Below are positions 22,854 to 33,444 of a stretch of 64,000 bases of DNA, in pieces. The DNA is from Flaveria trinervia (taxonomy: Eukaryota; Streptophyta; Magnoliopsida; Asterales; Asteraceae): positions 71,356,580 through 71,420,579 of the forward strand of contig CM046452.1 in NCBI GenBank assembly GCA_025506515.1, in the 5' to 3' direction. A program made the position numbers and the translations under genes. Each line of letters starts with the position of its first letter. Within the stretch, counting starts at the first letter, position 1. The notes beneath the pieces are model-generated. The model saw only the letters and a list, made by a program, of their open reading frames with translations, did no database searches and was not told the DNA's origin.

Positions 22854-23454
22854 TGTTGGAGCATATATAGTCATATATAGTGTGTCCGTCGCTTGTCGAA
22901 TAGTCTAGGCTTAATCTTATACATCTGATATGTTGTAAACACATGAAACTGGGTCATTCGCAGGAGCATATGCGAATGAGACTCAGTCGTACGACTGAGC
23001 CATGTTAATGGACCAGCCGTGCGACTGAGAGATGTGATTGGGACATTCGTAAGACTGAACCATAAGTATGGTCCAGTCGTACGATTGAACCATACGCATG
23101 GTCCAGTCGTACGATTGAACCATACGCCTGGTCCAATCGCACGAATGGGCCCAGTCGCATCTAATATGGGCCGAGGCCTATATATACCAGTTTCAATGTG
23201 TAGAGAGAAAGAGGATTGAGAGGAAGTCTGCCCGGAGCCTAGGGCTGCCGGATGAGAGGGGAGATCATGCTCGATCTTCCCCTTGCCAAGAGTCTTGATT
23301 CTTATGTTGTAACGAGCTTGTAATCGTTAGGTTTTTATCAATGAAACCATTCAATTATAGTTCATATTATTGTTTGACTTTTGGTTTGATGTTGTTTATC
23401 CTTCCGTCAAGAACATGCTCGGATGTTTATCGATCCAAAGAAACCGACTTAACA
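22854..23454 (+). repeat. 5' LTR of element F (601 bp)
   Basis: It runs from TGTTGGAGCATATATAG to GACTTAACA. Between 22955 and 23160 it holds about nine palindromic words of the CAGTCGNNCGACTG / CATNCGAATG type. A TATATATA box lies at 23179-23186. Confidence 0.93.
23179..23186 (+). promoter_or_regulatory. TATA box of F 5' LTR
   Basis: TATATATA follows immediately after the palindrome array, a layout that resembles clustered upstream sites in front of a Pol II promoter. The counterpart in the 3' LTR is at 25023-25030. Confidence 0.6.
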
Positions 23455-23456
23455 GT

Positions 23457-23468
23457 TGGTATCAGAGC
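23457..23468 (+). promoter_or_regulatory. Primer-binding site of element F
   Basis: A perfect TGGTATCAGAGC lies two bases behind the LTR end. It is the initiator tRNA-Met primer site. Confidence 0.95.
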
Positions 23469-23739
23469 CGGTTACTGCTGGAATGATCTAACAATCATTA
23501 TAGCAACCCGAGCTCTTGATTTCTGGATTGAATTTCAGATCTTGACGTTAAACCCACTTCGTGTTCTTCGTTTTTTGCTCAGATCTTGTTATGTGTGTTG
23601 CTTCTATGTTGAAATTGAATTCGAAACCACGTTCCTATCACCCTTTCAAATCTGATGATGTCTACTTTGTTTCGGTTCATGTTGAATTCGTCAGATTAGG
23701 GTTTTGGGTAGCCCTGGCGGCTACAGATCTGAAAATCTG

Positions 23740-23900
23740 CGTGCAGACCCGTTCATGCGACTGGGCCATGCGAATGGACCATTCGTACGACTGGACCATG
23801 CGAATGAGCCATTCGTACAACTGGACCAGTCGTATGTTCAGTCGTGCGACTGGACTAGTCGTATGTTCAATCGCATGAATGAGCCATCCGCATTTGTTCC
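23740..23900. repeat. Palindrome array behind the primer-binding site of F
   Basis: About eight copies of words such as GCGACTGG, CCATGCGAATGG, CAGTCGTGCGACTG and ATTCGTACGACTGG occur in 160 bp of leader. Element E has the same kind of array in the same leader position (52235-52475). Confidence 0.7.
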
Positions 23901-24668
23901 AGACCAAAAAAAAGAGTCTGGAACAGCTTCTTGCACAGATTTAAAGATGAGCAAAGCATATTCACCCAGAGGTTCGTTTGTCAAATAAGTTCGATGTGTA
24001 CCCCATTATTCGTCGGATTTCCAGAATAGGTGAATGTAATTGTAACACGAAAGAGAGAAGAGAAGATGTCAGCAGTTGGTGCTAATTTTGTGGGGTAGTC
24101 AGGAGCATCTGACTACTTATGGGCCAATCAAGTTATATTTATCCGCATAGAAAGGATTCTGCTTCTTAGGGGGAATCCTTGTATATAGAAAGTGAAGACG
24201 CAATCAGAATGTGATGATGTGAACCGGTTTCCAATGATGAATCTTCGTGCATGCTAATTTTTTTGATATTATCAGCTGTGGATTGGAACCTTCAACCTTT
24301 TGCCCAATACACCGTGTCAAGACGCAAGGAGAGCACAATGTCTATATATTGGGATATGCTGAATGTGAGGGGGAATTTCTACAGGTGGTGATGTTAATCA
24401 AGTTAGCCTGTGTGAAGATTGAAGCAATGGAAAACTGTTCATGTCATTATCTGGAAAAATCAGTCATATGGGGAATCTTCCTGCTATGATAGTGTTCTAC
24501 AAAGTAAACGAAAGCTATTGTGCCTATATTCATTTTTAGGGATATGGTAGTAACCTGACGGATCGGCAACGTTGGCTAATATGGTTTTCGTTTGATTCTA
24601 TTGGCAACCAGAGCAAAGATTGACTGAAGATTGTAAGAGGTGTTATCTACTATTCGCAAGCAACGTAC

Positions 24669-24679
24669 AAGGGGGAATT
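24669..24679 (+). promoter_or_regulatory. Polypurine tract of element F
   Basis: AAGGGGGAATT directly precedes the 3' LTR start TGTTGGAGC. Confidence 0.85.
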
Positions 24680-25298
24680 TGTTGGAGCATATATAGTCAT
24701 ATATAGTGTGTCCCTAGCTTGTCGAATAGTCTAGGCTTAATGTTATACATCTGATATGTTGTAAACACATGAAACTAGGTCATTCGCAGGAGCATATGCG
24801 AATAAGACTCAGTCGTACGACTGAGCCATGCTAATGGACCAGCCGTGCGACTAAGAGATGCGATTGGGACATTCGTAAGACTGAACCATAAGTATGGTCC
24901 AGTCATACGATTGAACCATAGGCATGGTCCAGTCATACGATTGAACCATACGCATGGTCCAATCGCACGAATGGGCCCAATCGCACGAATGGGCCCAGTC
25001 GCATCTAATATGGGCCGAGGCCTATATATACCACTTTTAATGTGTAGAGAGAAAGAGGATTGAGAGGAAGTCTACCCGGAGCCTAGGGCTGCCGGATGAG
25101 AGGGGAGATCATGCTCGATCTTCCCCTTGCCAAGAGTCTTGATTCTTATGTTGTAACGAGCTTGTAATCATTAGGTTTTTATCAATGAAACCATTCAATT
25201 ATAGTTCGTATTATTGTTTGACTTTTGGTTTGATGTTGTTTATCCTTCCATCAAGAACATGCTCGGATGTTTATCGACCCACAGAAACCGACTTAACA
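24680..25298 (+). repeat. 3' LTR of element F (619 bp)
   Basis: Same as the 5' LTR except for about 19 substitutions and one extra 18-bp unit: aatcgcacgaatgggccc stands twice in tandem here and once in the 5' copy. That exactly explains the 18-bp length difference. Confidence 0.93.
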
Positions 25299-25303
25299 GT
25301 TTT
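25299..25303. repeat. Target-site duplication of element F, right copy
   Basis: gtttt, identical to 22849-22853. Confidence 0.85.
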
Positions 25304-25802
25304 TCCATGTTGCTTAACTATCAGAACTCTGTTATGCACATAGCATGCAGTGTTGACTGCCTCTGCCCAGAAAGTATGAGGCAGCTTTGAATTAGCCAAC
25401 ATAGTCTGAGCAGCCTCAATAAGTATCATGTTCCTCTTCTCAACAACACTGTTTTGTTGAGGAGTTCTAGGGGCACTATATTGTCTGGCAATCCCTTTTG
25501 AGTTACAAAATGAGTCAAGAATTTGATTCTTGAACTCAATCCCTTGATCACTTCTGATTATTTTTACCTTGTGATGAATTTGATTTTCTATTTTAAGAAT
25601 AAAATATTTTAACATTTTAATAGTTTCATCATTAGTTCTTAAAAAGAATACCAATGTAAATTTTGTAAAATCATCAACTATCATAAGGCAATTTGATTTC
25701 CTTCCAATGCTCATTATACTTGTTGGACCAAAGAGATCCATGTGTAATAAGTGTAATGGAGTGGTGATGGAGTTAACAACTTTGGATTTATGAGATGCTC
25801 TG
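25304..25802 (-). pseudogene. Integrase catalytic core of element B
   Basis: The motifs LLHMDLFGP, IVDDFTKF, IIRSDQGIEFKN, PQQNSVVEKRN and FWAEAVNTACYVHNR are all present, so the DDE triad is intact in this stretch. The frame is open from the solo LTR border to the F border. Upstream, the zinc-binding part continues at 26649 beyond the solo LTR. Confidence 0.87.
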
Positions 25803-26648
25803 TGTTGGATCAAGAAGAAGGCTGGTGCAACCAAAACGAAATCATTTAGACAAATTTTGGTGCTACTCACAAAGGCTTCCGAACCCAAGTGTGGAACTTC
25901 CGAAGGAAGTAGAGTTCTTCCGAAGACAAAGTAAGAGATCAACTTCCGAAGACAAACTCTACTTCCAAAGTCAAAGTATTCACTTCCAAAGATCAAGTCT
26001 AAGAAGAAAAGATCAGAAGACAACTTCCGAAGTATGAAGAAAATAAGAAGTCCTCAAGCCTCGAAAGAAGTAACCTCTTCCGAAGTATAAGTGGCTTCGG
26101 AAGTACTTGTTCTTCCGAAGCCATTTAACCTTCAGAAGACACTGCTATGAACCAGTGGACACAAGTATGGTCTCTGACACTCCACTAGAGACCTCTATAC
26201 TGCATGTTTTTTTCTCAAAAGGCCATGTAGTTGACCATACTTTATTCCACTGTTCACCTTTTTATGTTAGTACAAGTTACCAACTTTAGTTGGTGACAAA
26301 AGGTAAGTCAGGGACATGTCCTGACTATCATATCTTAGATAAGACTTTATCTAAGATACCTTAAACTATAGCTTTAGTTAGAGGATTCCAGCTGGTATCA
26401 AAGTATATCTGGCTGTAGGTAGTATTATATATAGTTTCTCATTGTAACTCATAACATTATGCTTGTAAGAGTCTTGTAACATTTTGAGTTGAGAAGCAAT
26501 ATATGCAAGTACCTTGAAAATTACTTCATGTGTTTATTACTACTTATTATATTGTTATCAACTCTTAGAGGCTCTGCTTTCATCCGAGTGTAGTTCAAGT
26601 GAGTTTGAGAGAAAAACCAAGTGTTAAGTGACATTAACCGATCCTGCA
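25803..26648 (+). repeat. Solo LTR of the element-B family inside B's integrase
   Basis: It begins TGTTGGATCAAGAAG and ends GATCCTGCA, matching element B's own 5' LTR (39535-40319, opposite orientation) along its length, including the GGTGCAACCAAAAC start, the CTTCCGAAG array (25880-26130), the GGACACAAGTATGGT block and a TATATATAG box. There is no primer-binding site, coding region or second LTR, so it is a recombination product. The flanks (ctctg on the left, cttcc on the right) do not match, and a few target codons appear to be missing, so the target duplication is lost or the site was deleted. Confidence 0.85.
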
Positions 26649-27226
26649 CTTCCCTTTCAAGCATGCAACATAGTTATCTTTGAGAAAAAAAATTTATTTT
26701 TAGGCAAACTATGTACCAAGTTATTTTTAACCAATTTATTCATAGTTTTAAAATTGACATCACACATTCATTTATGCCATAGTGTTGACTTATCACCATC
26801 AGCTTTGGAAAGAAAGCATGATACTTCTCCCTATGGGGAAGCATAGTTCATATCCAGCTTGTAAATATCCCCTTTCCTAGGAGATCTAAGAAGCACTAAT
26901 TCTAGAGGAATGGTCATCCCAAGTTTGAGGATAATGCACTCATGTTCTATGAAAAGCATTTGGTGCTTTTGATCATATAATTGAGAAACACTTAAAAGAT
27001 TATGTTCAAGCTGTTTGACAATATGTAACTTGTCATCCTTTAACTTCTCATTAGATACACTCCCTCTGCCAGAAATGTATCCTCCAGCCTCACCTCCAAA
27101 CTGAAAAGAACCTCCACCAAAATGTTGAAATTGTTGAAGGAGAGATTTGTTCCCAGTCATATGCCTGTAGCATCCACTATCTACAATCCACATATTATTG
27201 TTCTTTTCATATGGATGTCCCTGCAC
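26649..27226 (-). pseudogene. Protease and integrase zinc domain of element B
   Basis: WIVDSGCYRHMTGN (near 27170) is the protease active site. LEHNLLSVSQL follows, and beyond a stop near 26830 come decayed LWHK and CLKGK motifs of the GAG-pre-integrase zinc domain, which run up to the solo LTR. Confidence 0.8.
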
Positions 27227-27297
27227 ATAAGGTGAAAAAAAGTTAGTTTTTATTGGAATCCCAGCCTTGTTGGTCTTAGGCTCTTCTAATAAGGATT

Positions 27298-28431
27298 TTA
27301 TTGAACCAAAGTTAATGCATGGGGGTTAATCAGTGTTTGTGAAGAGGAGGCTTGGGCTGCAACATCTCTTTTGATCTTCCATTCCATCCCATGGTTGATC
27401 ATAAATAATGAGCTTGTTGAAGCTTGAGTAGCATGGTATTCTTTCGAAGCTTCTTTCTTCTCGGAAGAAACCTTCACCACCTTTTCTTCCGAAGCAGTCT
27501 TCTTCTGTGATGGTTTCAAGGGGACTCTCTTGGCTTTCTGAGTCTTCACAGCTTTAGCTTCCAAAGCCATTTTCCCTTCGGAAGAAGGATTTTCTTCCGA
27601 AAGCAACCTTGCTTTGGAAACAAGCTTTCCCTTTTTCATCACTTGGACCATTTGATAAGGTCCAAATGAGAAACCTTCCGTGTCTCCTTTTTTAACATTA
27701 TTTGCATAATGTGTGCTAGCAGGATTGTAATAACAATCTTTGGCCATGTGGTTTTGCAGACCTTACATTATGCATGCAATGTTAATCTTTTAGGAATGTA
27801 CAGGTTGTTGTTTCTTGGTCTTTTTGTCTTTAACAACAATCTTTCTCTTTCCCTTCTGATCCTTTCGTTCGATAGGTGTGCTGGTACTACACGCTTTTCT
27901 AGGTTCAGAAGTTCCTATCATGTGGAATCCAGTTGAGATGAACACACCCTTTTGCTTTGGGTCAATCTTTAGCTTTCATTCAGCCACTTTGTTGGTAGTT
28001 TTTCTGGCTGCCTTAGCCCAGTTTCTTCTGGATTTGGTGGTAAGAGGTTGGTCATCACTGGTAAGAGGGGTAGGGTCTACCTGGATCTTCCCTGTGATGG
28101 TCTCCACACTTGCATCACTTTTTGACTCATGAGAAGGTTGGTCAGTAGATAGGACCTCTTGCTCTTCAGTACCACACCTTCGTTGTCTAATAGAATCATA
28201 AGAGTGTGGTGGAGCAATTCATTGGTCACCAACCCACCTTTGTTTTGATAACAAAGTTTTGAGTGAGAGGGTGATGCAAGGATGGTTTGGAAGTTTTGCT
28301 CTGAGAGAGCATGCTTCCTGGCTTGAGCCTCAACTATGACAAGCTGGGCTTGAGCCTTAGACAATTTGCATATTAAATCTTTTATTTGAGTCTTATAATT
28401 TGTGTGTTCGTGATTCAAAAGAGACACAGTT
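27298..28431 (-). pseudogene. Gag C-terminal part of element B, left of gypsy insertion
   Basis: 28077-28427 encodes a charged helical segment (LICKLSKAQAQLVIVEAQARK, abridged here), continuing the coiled coil that lies at 38047-38236 on the other side of element G. 27298-27747 contains the end of a zinc knuckle (MAKDC) and a Lys/Ser/Glu-rich linker whose codons include CTTCCGAAG words, so the family palindrome also occurs inside coding sequence. Stops separate the pieces. Confidence 0.7.
28427..28431. repeat. Target-site duplication of element G, left copy
   Basis: cagtt, against ccgtt at 38047-38051. Four of five bases agree, and coding of element B continues across the join. Confidence 0.6.
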
Positions 28432-29132
28432 TCTAAGGCCCCGTTCCCGGGACGCTTACAGTTGTTAAATCATTGCACATAAAACATACATTTTCATTTA
28501 TCTTACATAAATATTGCAACGGAAACATTCAAAAATGACATCTCATTTCATCATAAAAACTTTTGCAAAATAATACATCGTTAATCAGTTACAAAATACA
28601 TTGTTGCATTACATCACAAAAGCATTATATAAATGGAGGCCATCCCAAAAGAGCTGAGTAGCCATCTCGTGCCATCCTCAGTAATCATTACCTGCCAACT
28701 ACAAACACATCAAAGTCAGCATTGCTGAGTGAGTTCTAGTTTTATAATAAAACATATTTTTCCTTCGTCAAAACCGTTTTTTACTTTCATGCGATCATAC
28801 ATCATACATACACATAGATAATATCATTATTATCTTCATTAATCTTTCATGCTTTCATTCTTTCATCATTACCTCTTTCCTTCCTTCAACCATGAACTTT
28901 ACCCAGCTATTCCTGGTACTGGACCTAGGTCTATCATAGACCAGCTATAACGGTACATCGCACCTCTGGTCACAATACCTAGGGTAGAGTTAGGTGTACC
29001 ACTGCTATATGCAATACCCAGCTATTCCTGATACTGGACCTAGGCCTATCACAGACCAGCTATAACGGTGCATCGCACCTCTTGTCGCAGTACCTAGGGT
29101 ATGCAGCAATGGGGCTATACAAATGGTCAATC

Positions 29133-29200
29133 AAAAAAAAAGACCCCGATGTGCATCCTCCCGGGGTAGCGAACCCGCACACCGTTGGGCTAACACCTTT
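29133..29200 (-). repeat. tRNA-like module with Pol III box-like words in gypsy LTR
   Basis: On the minus strand TAGCCCAACGG fits the Pol III A-box pattern. GGTTCGCTACC, five to six bases later, resembles a B box with one mismatch, and a GC-rich stem and a T run follow. The A-to-B distance is far too short for a functional tRNA gene. Both LTRs have it (36304-36372), so it predates the insertion. It could be a SINE-derived fragment. Confidence 0.35.
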
Positions 29201-29439
29201 AATTGGTGTGTCCTGACATATTATGCTTGCAAGACTTTCTTTACTTTCATCATTCATTGATGCATGCATTCTTACTTAATGTTCCTTTTTTCTTTATCTT
29301 TCACTTTACGTTACATAATACTTTCACTTCATTCATTAACATTCAACGTAAAGTCACGCGAAAGATAGACATACATCATAACAAGGAACATAACATACAC
29401 AGTCAACATCATCATACAGGGCAACATCATACATACTAA

Positions 29440-29890
29440 CATGCATAGTCGTCCGCATTCGTTCACACTTAGACTTTCTCATTCGCATTAGCCTTACTCA
29501 TCCGTATTATCCTCCCACATTTCCCATACTTAGTCAATGCTCATCCGCATTGACCTTACTCATCCACACGAGCCATCCGCATTTCCCATACTTAGTCAAT
29601 GCTCATTTGCATTGACCTTACTCATCCGCATGAGCCATCCGCATATCCATACTTAGTCAATGCTCATCCGCATTGACCTTAATCATCCGCATGAGCCATC
29701 CGCATTTCCCGTACTTAGTTAATGCCCATCCGCATTGACCTTACTCATCCGCATTTCCCATACTTAGTCAATGCTCATCCGCATTGACCTTACTCATCCG
29801 CATGAGCCATCCGCATTTCCCATACTTAGTAAATGCTCATCCACATTAACTGTTCATCCGCATTTCTTCCCATTACTCATCCGCATTTAC
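29440..29890. repeat. 62-bp tandem repeat array in the left gypsy LTR
   Basis: About six units starting catacttagtcaatgct are found at 29525, 29587, 29648, 29710, 29759 (short unit) and 29821. Each unit carries three copies of the 10-mer TCATCCGCAT or CCATCCGCAT. The array in the other LTR lies at 36965-37310. Confidence 0.85.
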
Positions 29891-30587
29891 TTTCCAACAC
29901 TTAGGCAAATTCAAAAACTTAACACATGAGCCTAAAACATCAGATTACATCCCCATACACCATTCATCATGTTCTAAGCTTAAATCTTACCCTCTAAGCC
30001 TTAGAAATCCCATCGTACATCCACAAGCATGAACATAGTCACACATTACATCATAACATCAATATACACACAATCAAGCATACGGGTTCGAAACCCAGTT
30101 TAATGAAAACATACATTCATGCATTTCTAGCCCCAAAAATCGGGTAAAAACATGTACAAGGGGGGCTCTAGAACTCACCTTTGCAGCTCTTGAGTATGGC
30201 TTTCTTCCAAACTCGTTTGCAAATTGAATTCAACCACCTAGAACCCACTAAAAACGTACCCAAACACATTTAAACGCACATAAGCATAAACCCGAGGACA
30301 TAACCGGTTAAGAACACCATAAAACATGAATTCTTACCTTAAATTCGCACTTTTCTTCTTCTTTCTCTTCCAACCGAGAGTTTCTCTGCTTCCTGATGCT
30401 CTCTCTCTCTAAAATACAAAATTTGTGTGTAGAAAGGATGATGGGCAGCTATGCCACCTTTATCACCAACTTTTTAAACATTTTGTCTTTTTGGACACAT
30501 TTTACCCTACACTTGGGTTTTATTTCTTTTCCTTCTTTTCTTTCACTTTATTCTTCTTTCTTGACTTTAAAATAACCGGGTGTTACA

Positions 30588-30604
30588 AGTCCAGCCCCCT
30601 TATT
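30588..30604 (-). promoter_or_regulatory. Polypurine tract of element G
   Basis: The minus strand reads AAGGGGGCTGGACT immediately before the LTR start TGTAACACC. Confidence 0.75.
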
Positions 30605-30627
30605 TAGGGTTTCGTCCCTGAAACCTG

Positions 30628-31392
30628 TTATTCCTCAAAGAGTTGTGGGTAATGTTTTCTCATCTCTTCTTCAGTCTCCCACGTAGACTCGGATCCCTTC
30701 CTATGCTTCCACTGTAGACGCACAAGAGGAACCACTTTATTTCTCAGCCTCTTCTCTTTACGATCGATAATTGCCACTGGTTGCTTCACATAATTGAGCC
30801 GTTCGTCTACTTCGATATCTTCCAATGGAACAATCATATCCTTGTCTGCCAACCATTTCCTTAGATGAGATACGTGGAATGTCGGGTGAATTCCACTTAA
30901 CTCATCTGGTAACTCTAGTCTATAGGTCACCTCTCTTACGCGAGTAATGATTCGGAATGGCCCTATATACCTTGGGCTCAACTTGCCCTGCTTCCTGAAT
31001 CGGATGATCCCTTTCCAAGGTGAGACCATCAACATAACTCGGTCACCCACCTGGAACTCAATCGGTCTGCGTTGTTTATCAGCATACGACTTCTGTCTAT
31101 CTTTGGCTGCCTTCATGAAGGACTTGATCTTTTCAAGCTTTTCAATCGTAGCCTTGATCACCTTGACGCTCCCTAGTTCTTTCTGACCAATATGACCCCA
31201 ACAGACGGGCGTTCTGCATCTCCTACCATATAGCAACTCATAAGGTGGCATGCCAATGCTGCCATGATAACTGTTGTTGTATTAGAATTCAGCTAACGGT
31301 AAGTGGTCATCCCAACTTCCCCCAAAATCGATAACACATGCCCGAAGCATGTCTTCCAATGTCTGAATGGTTCTTTCTGACTGACCATCAGT
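30628..31392 (-). pseudogene. Integrase C-terminal part with chromodomain-like tail, element G
   Basis: 30628-31251 is open: PPYELLYGRRCRTP, then FQVGDRVMLMVSPWKG (the conserved GPF/Y-type module, with LSPRYIGPF), HPTFHVSHLRKW, and a final 60 residues with VRLQWKHR and ESTWETEEEMR that look like a divergent chromodomain. Upstream, the DGQSERT segment carrying the catalytic Glu lies between a TAG at 31393 and a TAA at 31282. In chromoviruses this tail is thought to direct integration to heterochromatin marks. Confidence 0.85.
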
Positions 31393-31749
31393 CTAAGGAT
31401 GATAAGCCGTACTGATGTGTAACCTTGTCCCCATCGTGTCGTGGAATTTCTTCCAAAATTTGGATGTAAACCGGGTGTCACGATCCGACACAATAGACAC
31501 CGGTACACCATGATGAGTTACAATTTCCTTGATGAATAGATCAGCTAATCTCTCAGATGAATATGTCTCGTGGATCAGTAGGAAGTGAGCACTCTTCGTC
31601 AAGCGGTCAACAATCACCCATATAGCGTCATACCCTTTCAGAGTACGCGGCAGCTTCGTAATAAAATCCATGGTGATGTGCTCCCACTTCCATTCTGGTA
31701 TATCCAAAGGTTGGATCTTCCGATACGGCTTCTGATGCTCGGCCTTCAC
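31393..31749 (-). pseudogene. Integrase core of element G
   Basis: WEHITMDFITKLP, VDRLTKSAHF and VSDRDTRFTSKFW show the first two catalytic Asp residues in normal context. The segment is bounded by TAG codons at 31750 and 31393, each in a place where the family normally has Gln. Confidence 0.85.
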
Positions 31750-33048
31750 CTATAGACAAGTAAGGCATTTACTCACATACTCCATTACGTCACGTTTCAT
31801 ACCCGGCCACCAATAATCCTTCTTCATGTCTTGGTACATCTTTGTGGCACCTGGATGAATGGAGTATCGAGTCTTGTGAGCCTCATCCAAAATCTTCACC
31901 CGTAGATCCCCAAAACGAAGAATCCACGCCCGTCCAAATCGGGTTTTAACACCAAGTGTGTTCTCACCCAATTTTGCGACCAGACCTCTTATTCTTTCAG
32001 AGTTAAGATAATCTTCTTTCAATGCCTCATCTTGAAACTCTTTAACTTGCTTCATCACGTCTGAGGTCATGATTAACTGATAGTCTTTCACCCGAATCGG
32101 CTCGGGCCTCTCCTTTCGGCTAAGGGCATCAGCCACCACGTTGGCTTTGCCCGGATGGTAATGTATCTCGTAATCATAGTCCTTTATAAGCTCCAACCAT
32201 CGTCTCTGCCTCATGTTCAGATCTTTCTGCTTAAAGAAGTACTTCAAGCTCTTGTGGTCAGTGAAAATGGTGCACTTCGTCCCATAAAGGTAGTGCTTCC
32301 AAATCTTTAGCGCAAAGACTACGGCTGCTAGCTCCAAGTCATGAGTAGGATAATTGACCTCATGAACCTTCAACTGTCGGGATGCATAAGCTCTAACCTT
32401 CCTTCTTTGCATTAACACACACCCCAACCCTAAGTAGGAAGCATCAGAATAAACCACCAGATCTTCACTCCTATCGGGTAATGACAGAACAGGAGCTTGA
32501 GTCAATCTAGCCTTCAATTCTTCAAACGCGTTCTCTGGAGCCTAACCCCATACAAACTTCACATCCTTCCGGGTCAACTTAGTTAGTGGAGAAGCAATCT
32601 TAGAGAAGTCTTAAATGAATCTCCTATAGTAGCCCACCAAACCCAAGAAACTACGAATCTCGGATGGCATCTTTGGAGACTTCTATTGCATCACTACCTC
32701 CACCTTAGCTGGGTCCACCTTAATCCCATCGGGATTTACCACATGACCCAAGAACTGAACTTCACGCAACCAGAACGCGCACTTAGAGAACTTAGCGTAC
32801 AACTTCTCCTTTCTCAACGTCTCCAGAACCTCCCGAATGTGACCGGCATGCTCAATCTCGCTCTTCGAATAAATCAGGATATCATCAATAAACACAATCA
32901 CTGATCTATCCAACATCGGCCGACACACTCGATTTATCAGATCCATAAAAGCAACTGGCGCATTGGTCAAACCAAAAGACATGACAAGAAACTCATAGTG
33001 ACCATAACGTGTGCGGAAAGCTGTTTTACGAATGTCTTGCTCTTTCAC
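31750..33048 (-). pseudogene. RT thumb/connection, RNase H and integrase zinc domain of element G
   Basis: 32683-33048 carries TAFRTRYGHYEF, MSFGLTNAP, and the catalytic FIDDILIYS box, then FLGHVV. 31750-32517 carries VVYSDASYLGLGCVL of RNase H, the ELAAVVFAL and FTDHKSL motifs, and HPGATKMYQDMKKDYWW with CLTCL of the integrase zinc finger. In-frame stops lie at 32683 (TAG), 32611 (TAA) and 32542 (TAG). All catalytic residues I can check are present. Confidence 0.88.
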
Positions 33049-33069
33049 CTTCAGTTGATGATAGCCAGA

Positions 33070-33444
33070 TCAAAGGTCTATTCTTGAGAACCAACTGGCA
33101 CCTTGAAGCTGATCGAACAAATCATCTATTCTTGGTACGGGGTAGCGGTTCTTCACCGTCAACTTATTCAGCTCATGGTAGTCAATACACATCCTCATAC
33201 TACCGTCTTTATTCTTCACAAACAAGACCGGAGCACCCCAAGGAGAGATACTCAGTCTGATGAACCCCTTATCTAGCAGCTCTTGCAACTGCTCCATCAA
33301 TTCCTTCATCTCAGTCGGAGCCAACCGATACGGTGGTTTGGCAACAGGTTGGGCACCCGGTATCAGATCAATCTGAAACTCAATCTCTCTGTGAGGTGGC
33401 ACTCCTGGTAGGTCTTTTAGGAACACGTCTGGGAAGTCACACAC
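33070..33444 (-). pseudogene. RT fingers of element G
   Basis: CDFPDVFLKDLPGVPP, then PYRLAPTEMKEL, GFIRLSISPWGAPVLF and RMCIDYHELNKLT form the standard start of gypsy RT, ending SRIDL. A TGA at 33070 stands where the family has Arg before SGYHQ. The frame differs from that of the upstream protease piece, so one indel lies near 33470. Confidence 0.9.

Larger units (their letters stand above)
22854..25298 (+). mobile_element. Element F: small non-autonomous LTR retrotransposon
   Basis: Two LTRs (22854-23454, 24680-25298) enclose 1,225 bp with a primer-binding site at its start and a polypurine tract at its end, and a 5-bp target duplication flanks the whole. I see no gag or pol motif in the interior, so it must have moved with proteins made elsewhere. 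LTR divergence is about 3% by eye, mostly transitions. At 2.45 kb it is larger than a classical TRIM and smaller than a LARD. The repeat words in its LTRs and just behind the primer-binding site match those of element E, as does the start of the LTR. Orientation was set by the primer-binding site and polypurine tract. Confidence 0.92.
28432..30587 (-). repeat. 3' LTR of element G (2,156 bp)
   Basis: On the minus strand it starts TGTAACACCCGG. Its outer end is TCTAAGG on the plus strand where the other LTR has TGTAAGG. It contains a 115-bp tandem duplication (28901-29105), a tRNA-like module (29133-29200) and a 62-bp tandem array (29525-29860). Compared with the 5' LTR it lacks about 290 bp between the words catgcata and cgtccgcattc near 29450. 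A TATATAA box lies at about 28625-28635 (minus). Confidence 0.9.

Noticed and set aside
23341..24489. Short plus-strand ORFs in the interior of element F
   Set aside because: No retroelement or host motif is visible and the lengths fit chance. They overlap the leader repeat array.
29133..29200. A functional tRNA gene
   Set aside because: A- and B-box-like words are only about 5 bp apart and no cloverleaf can be folded. It is kept only as a SINE-like module.
29440..29890. CRISPR-like array of regularly spaced short repeats
   Set aside because: The spacing is a perfect tandem unit of 62 bp without unique spacers, it lies inside an LTR, and the same array is in the other LTR.
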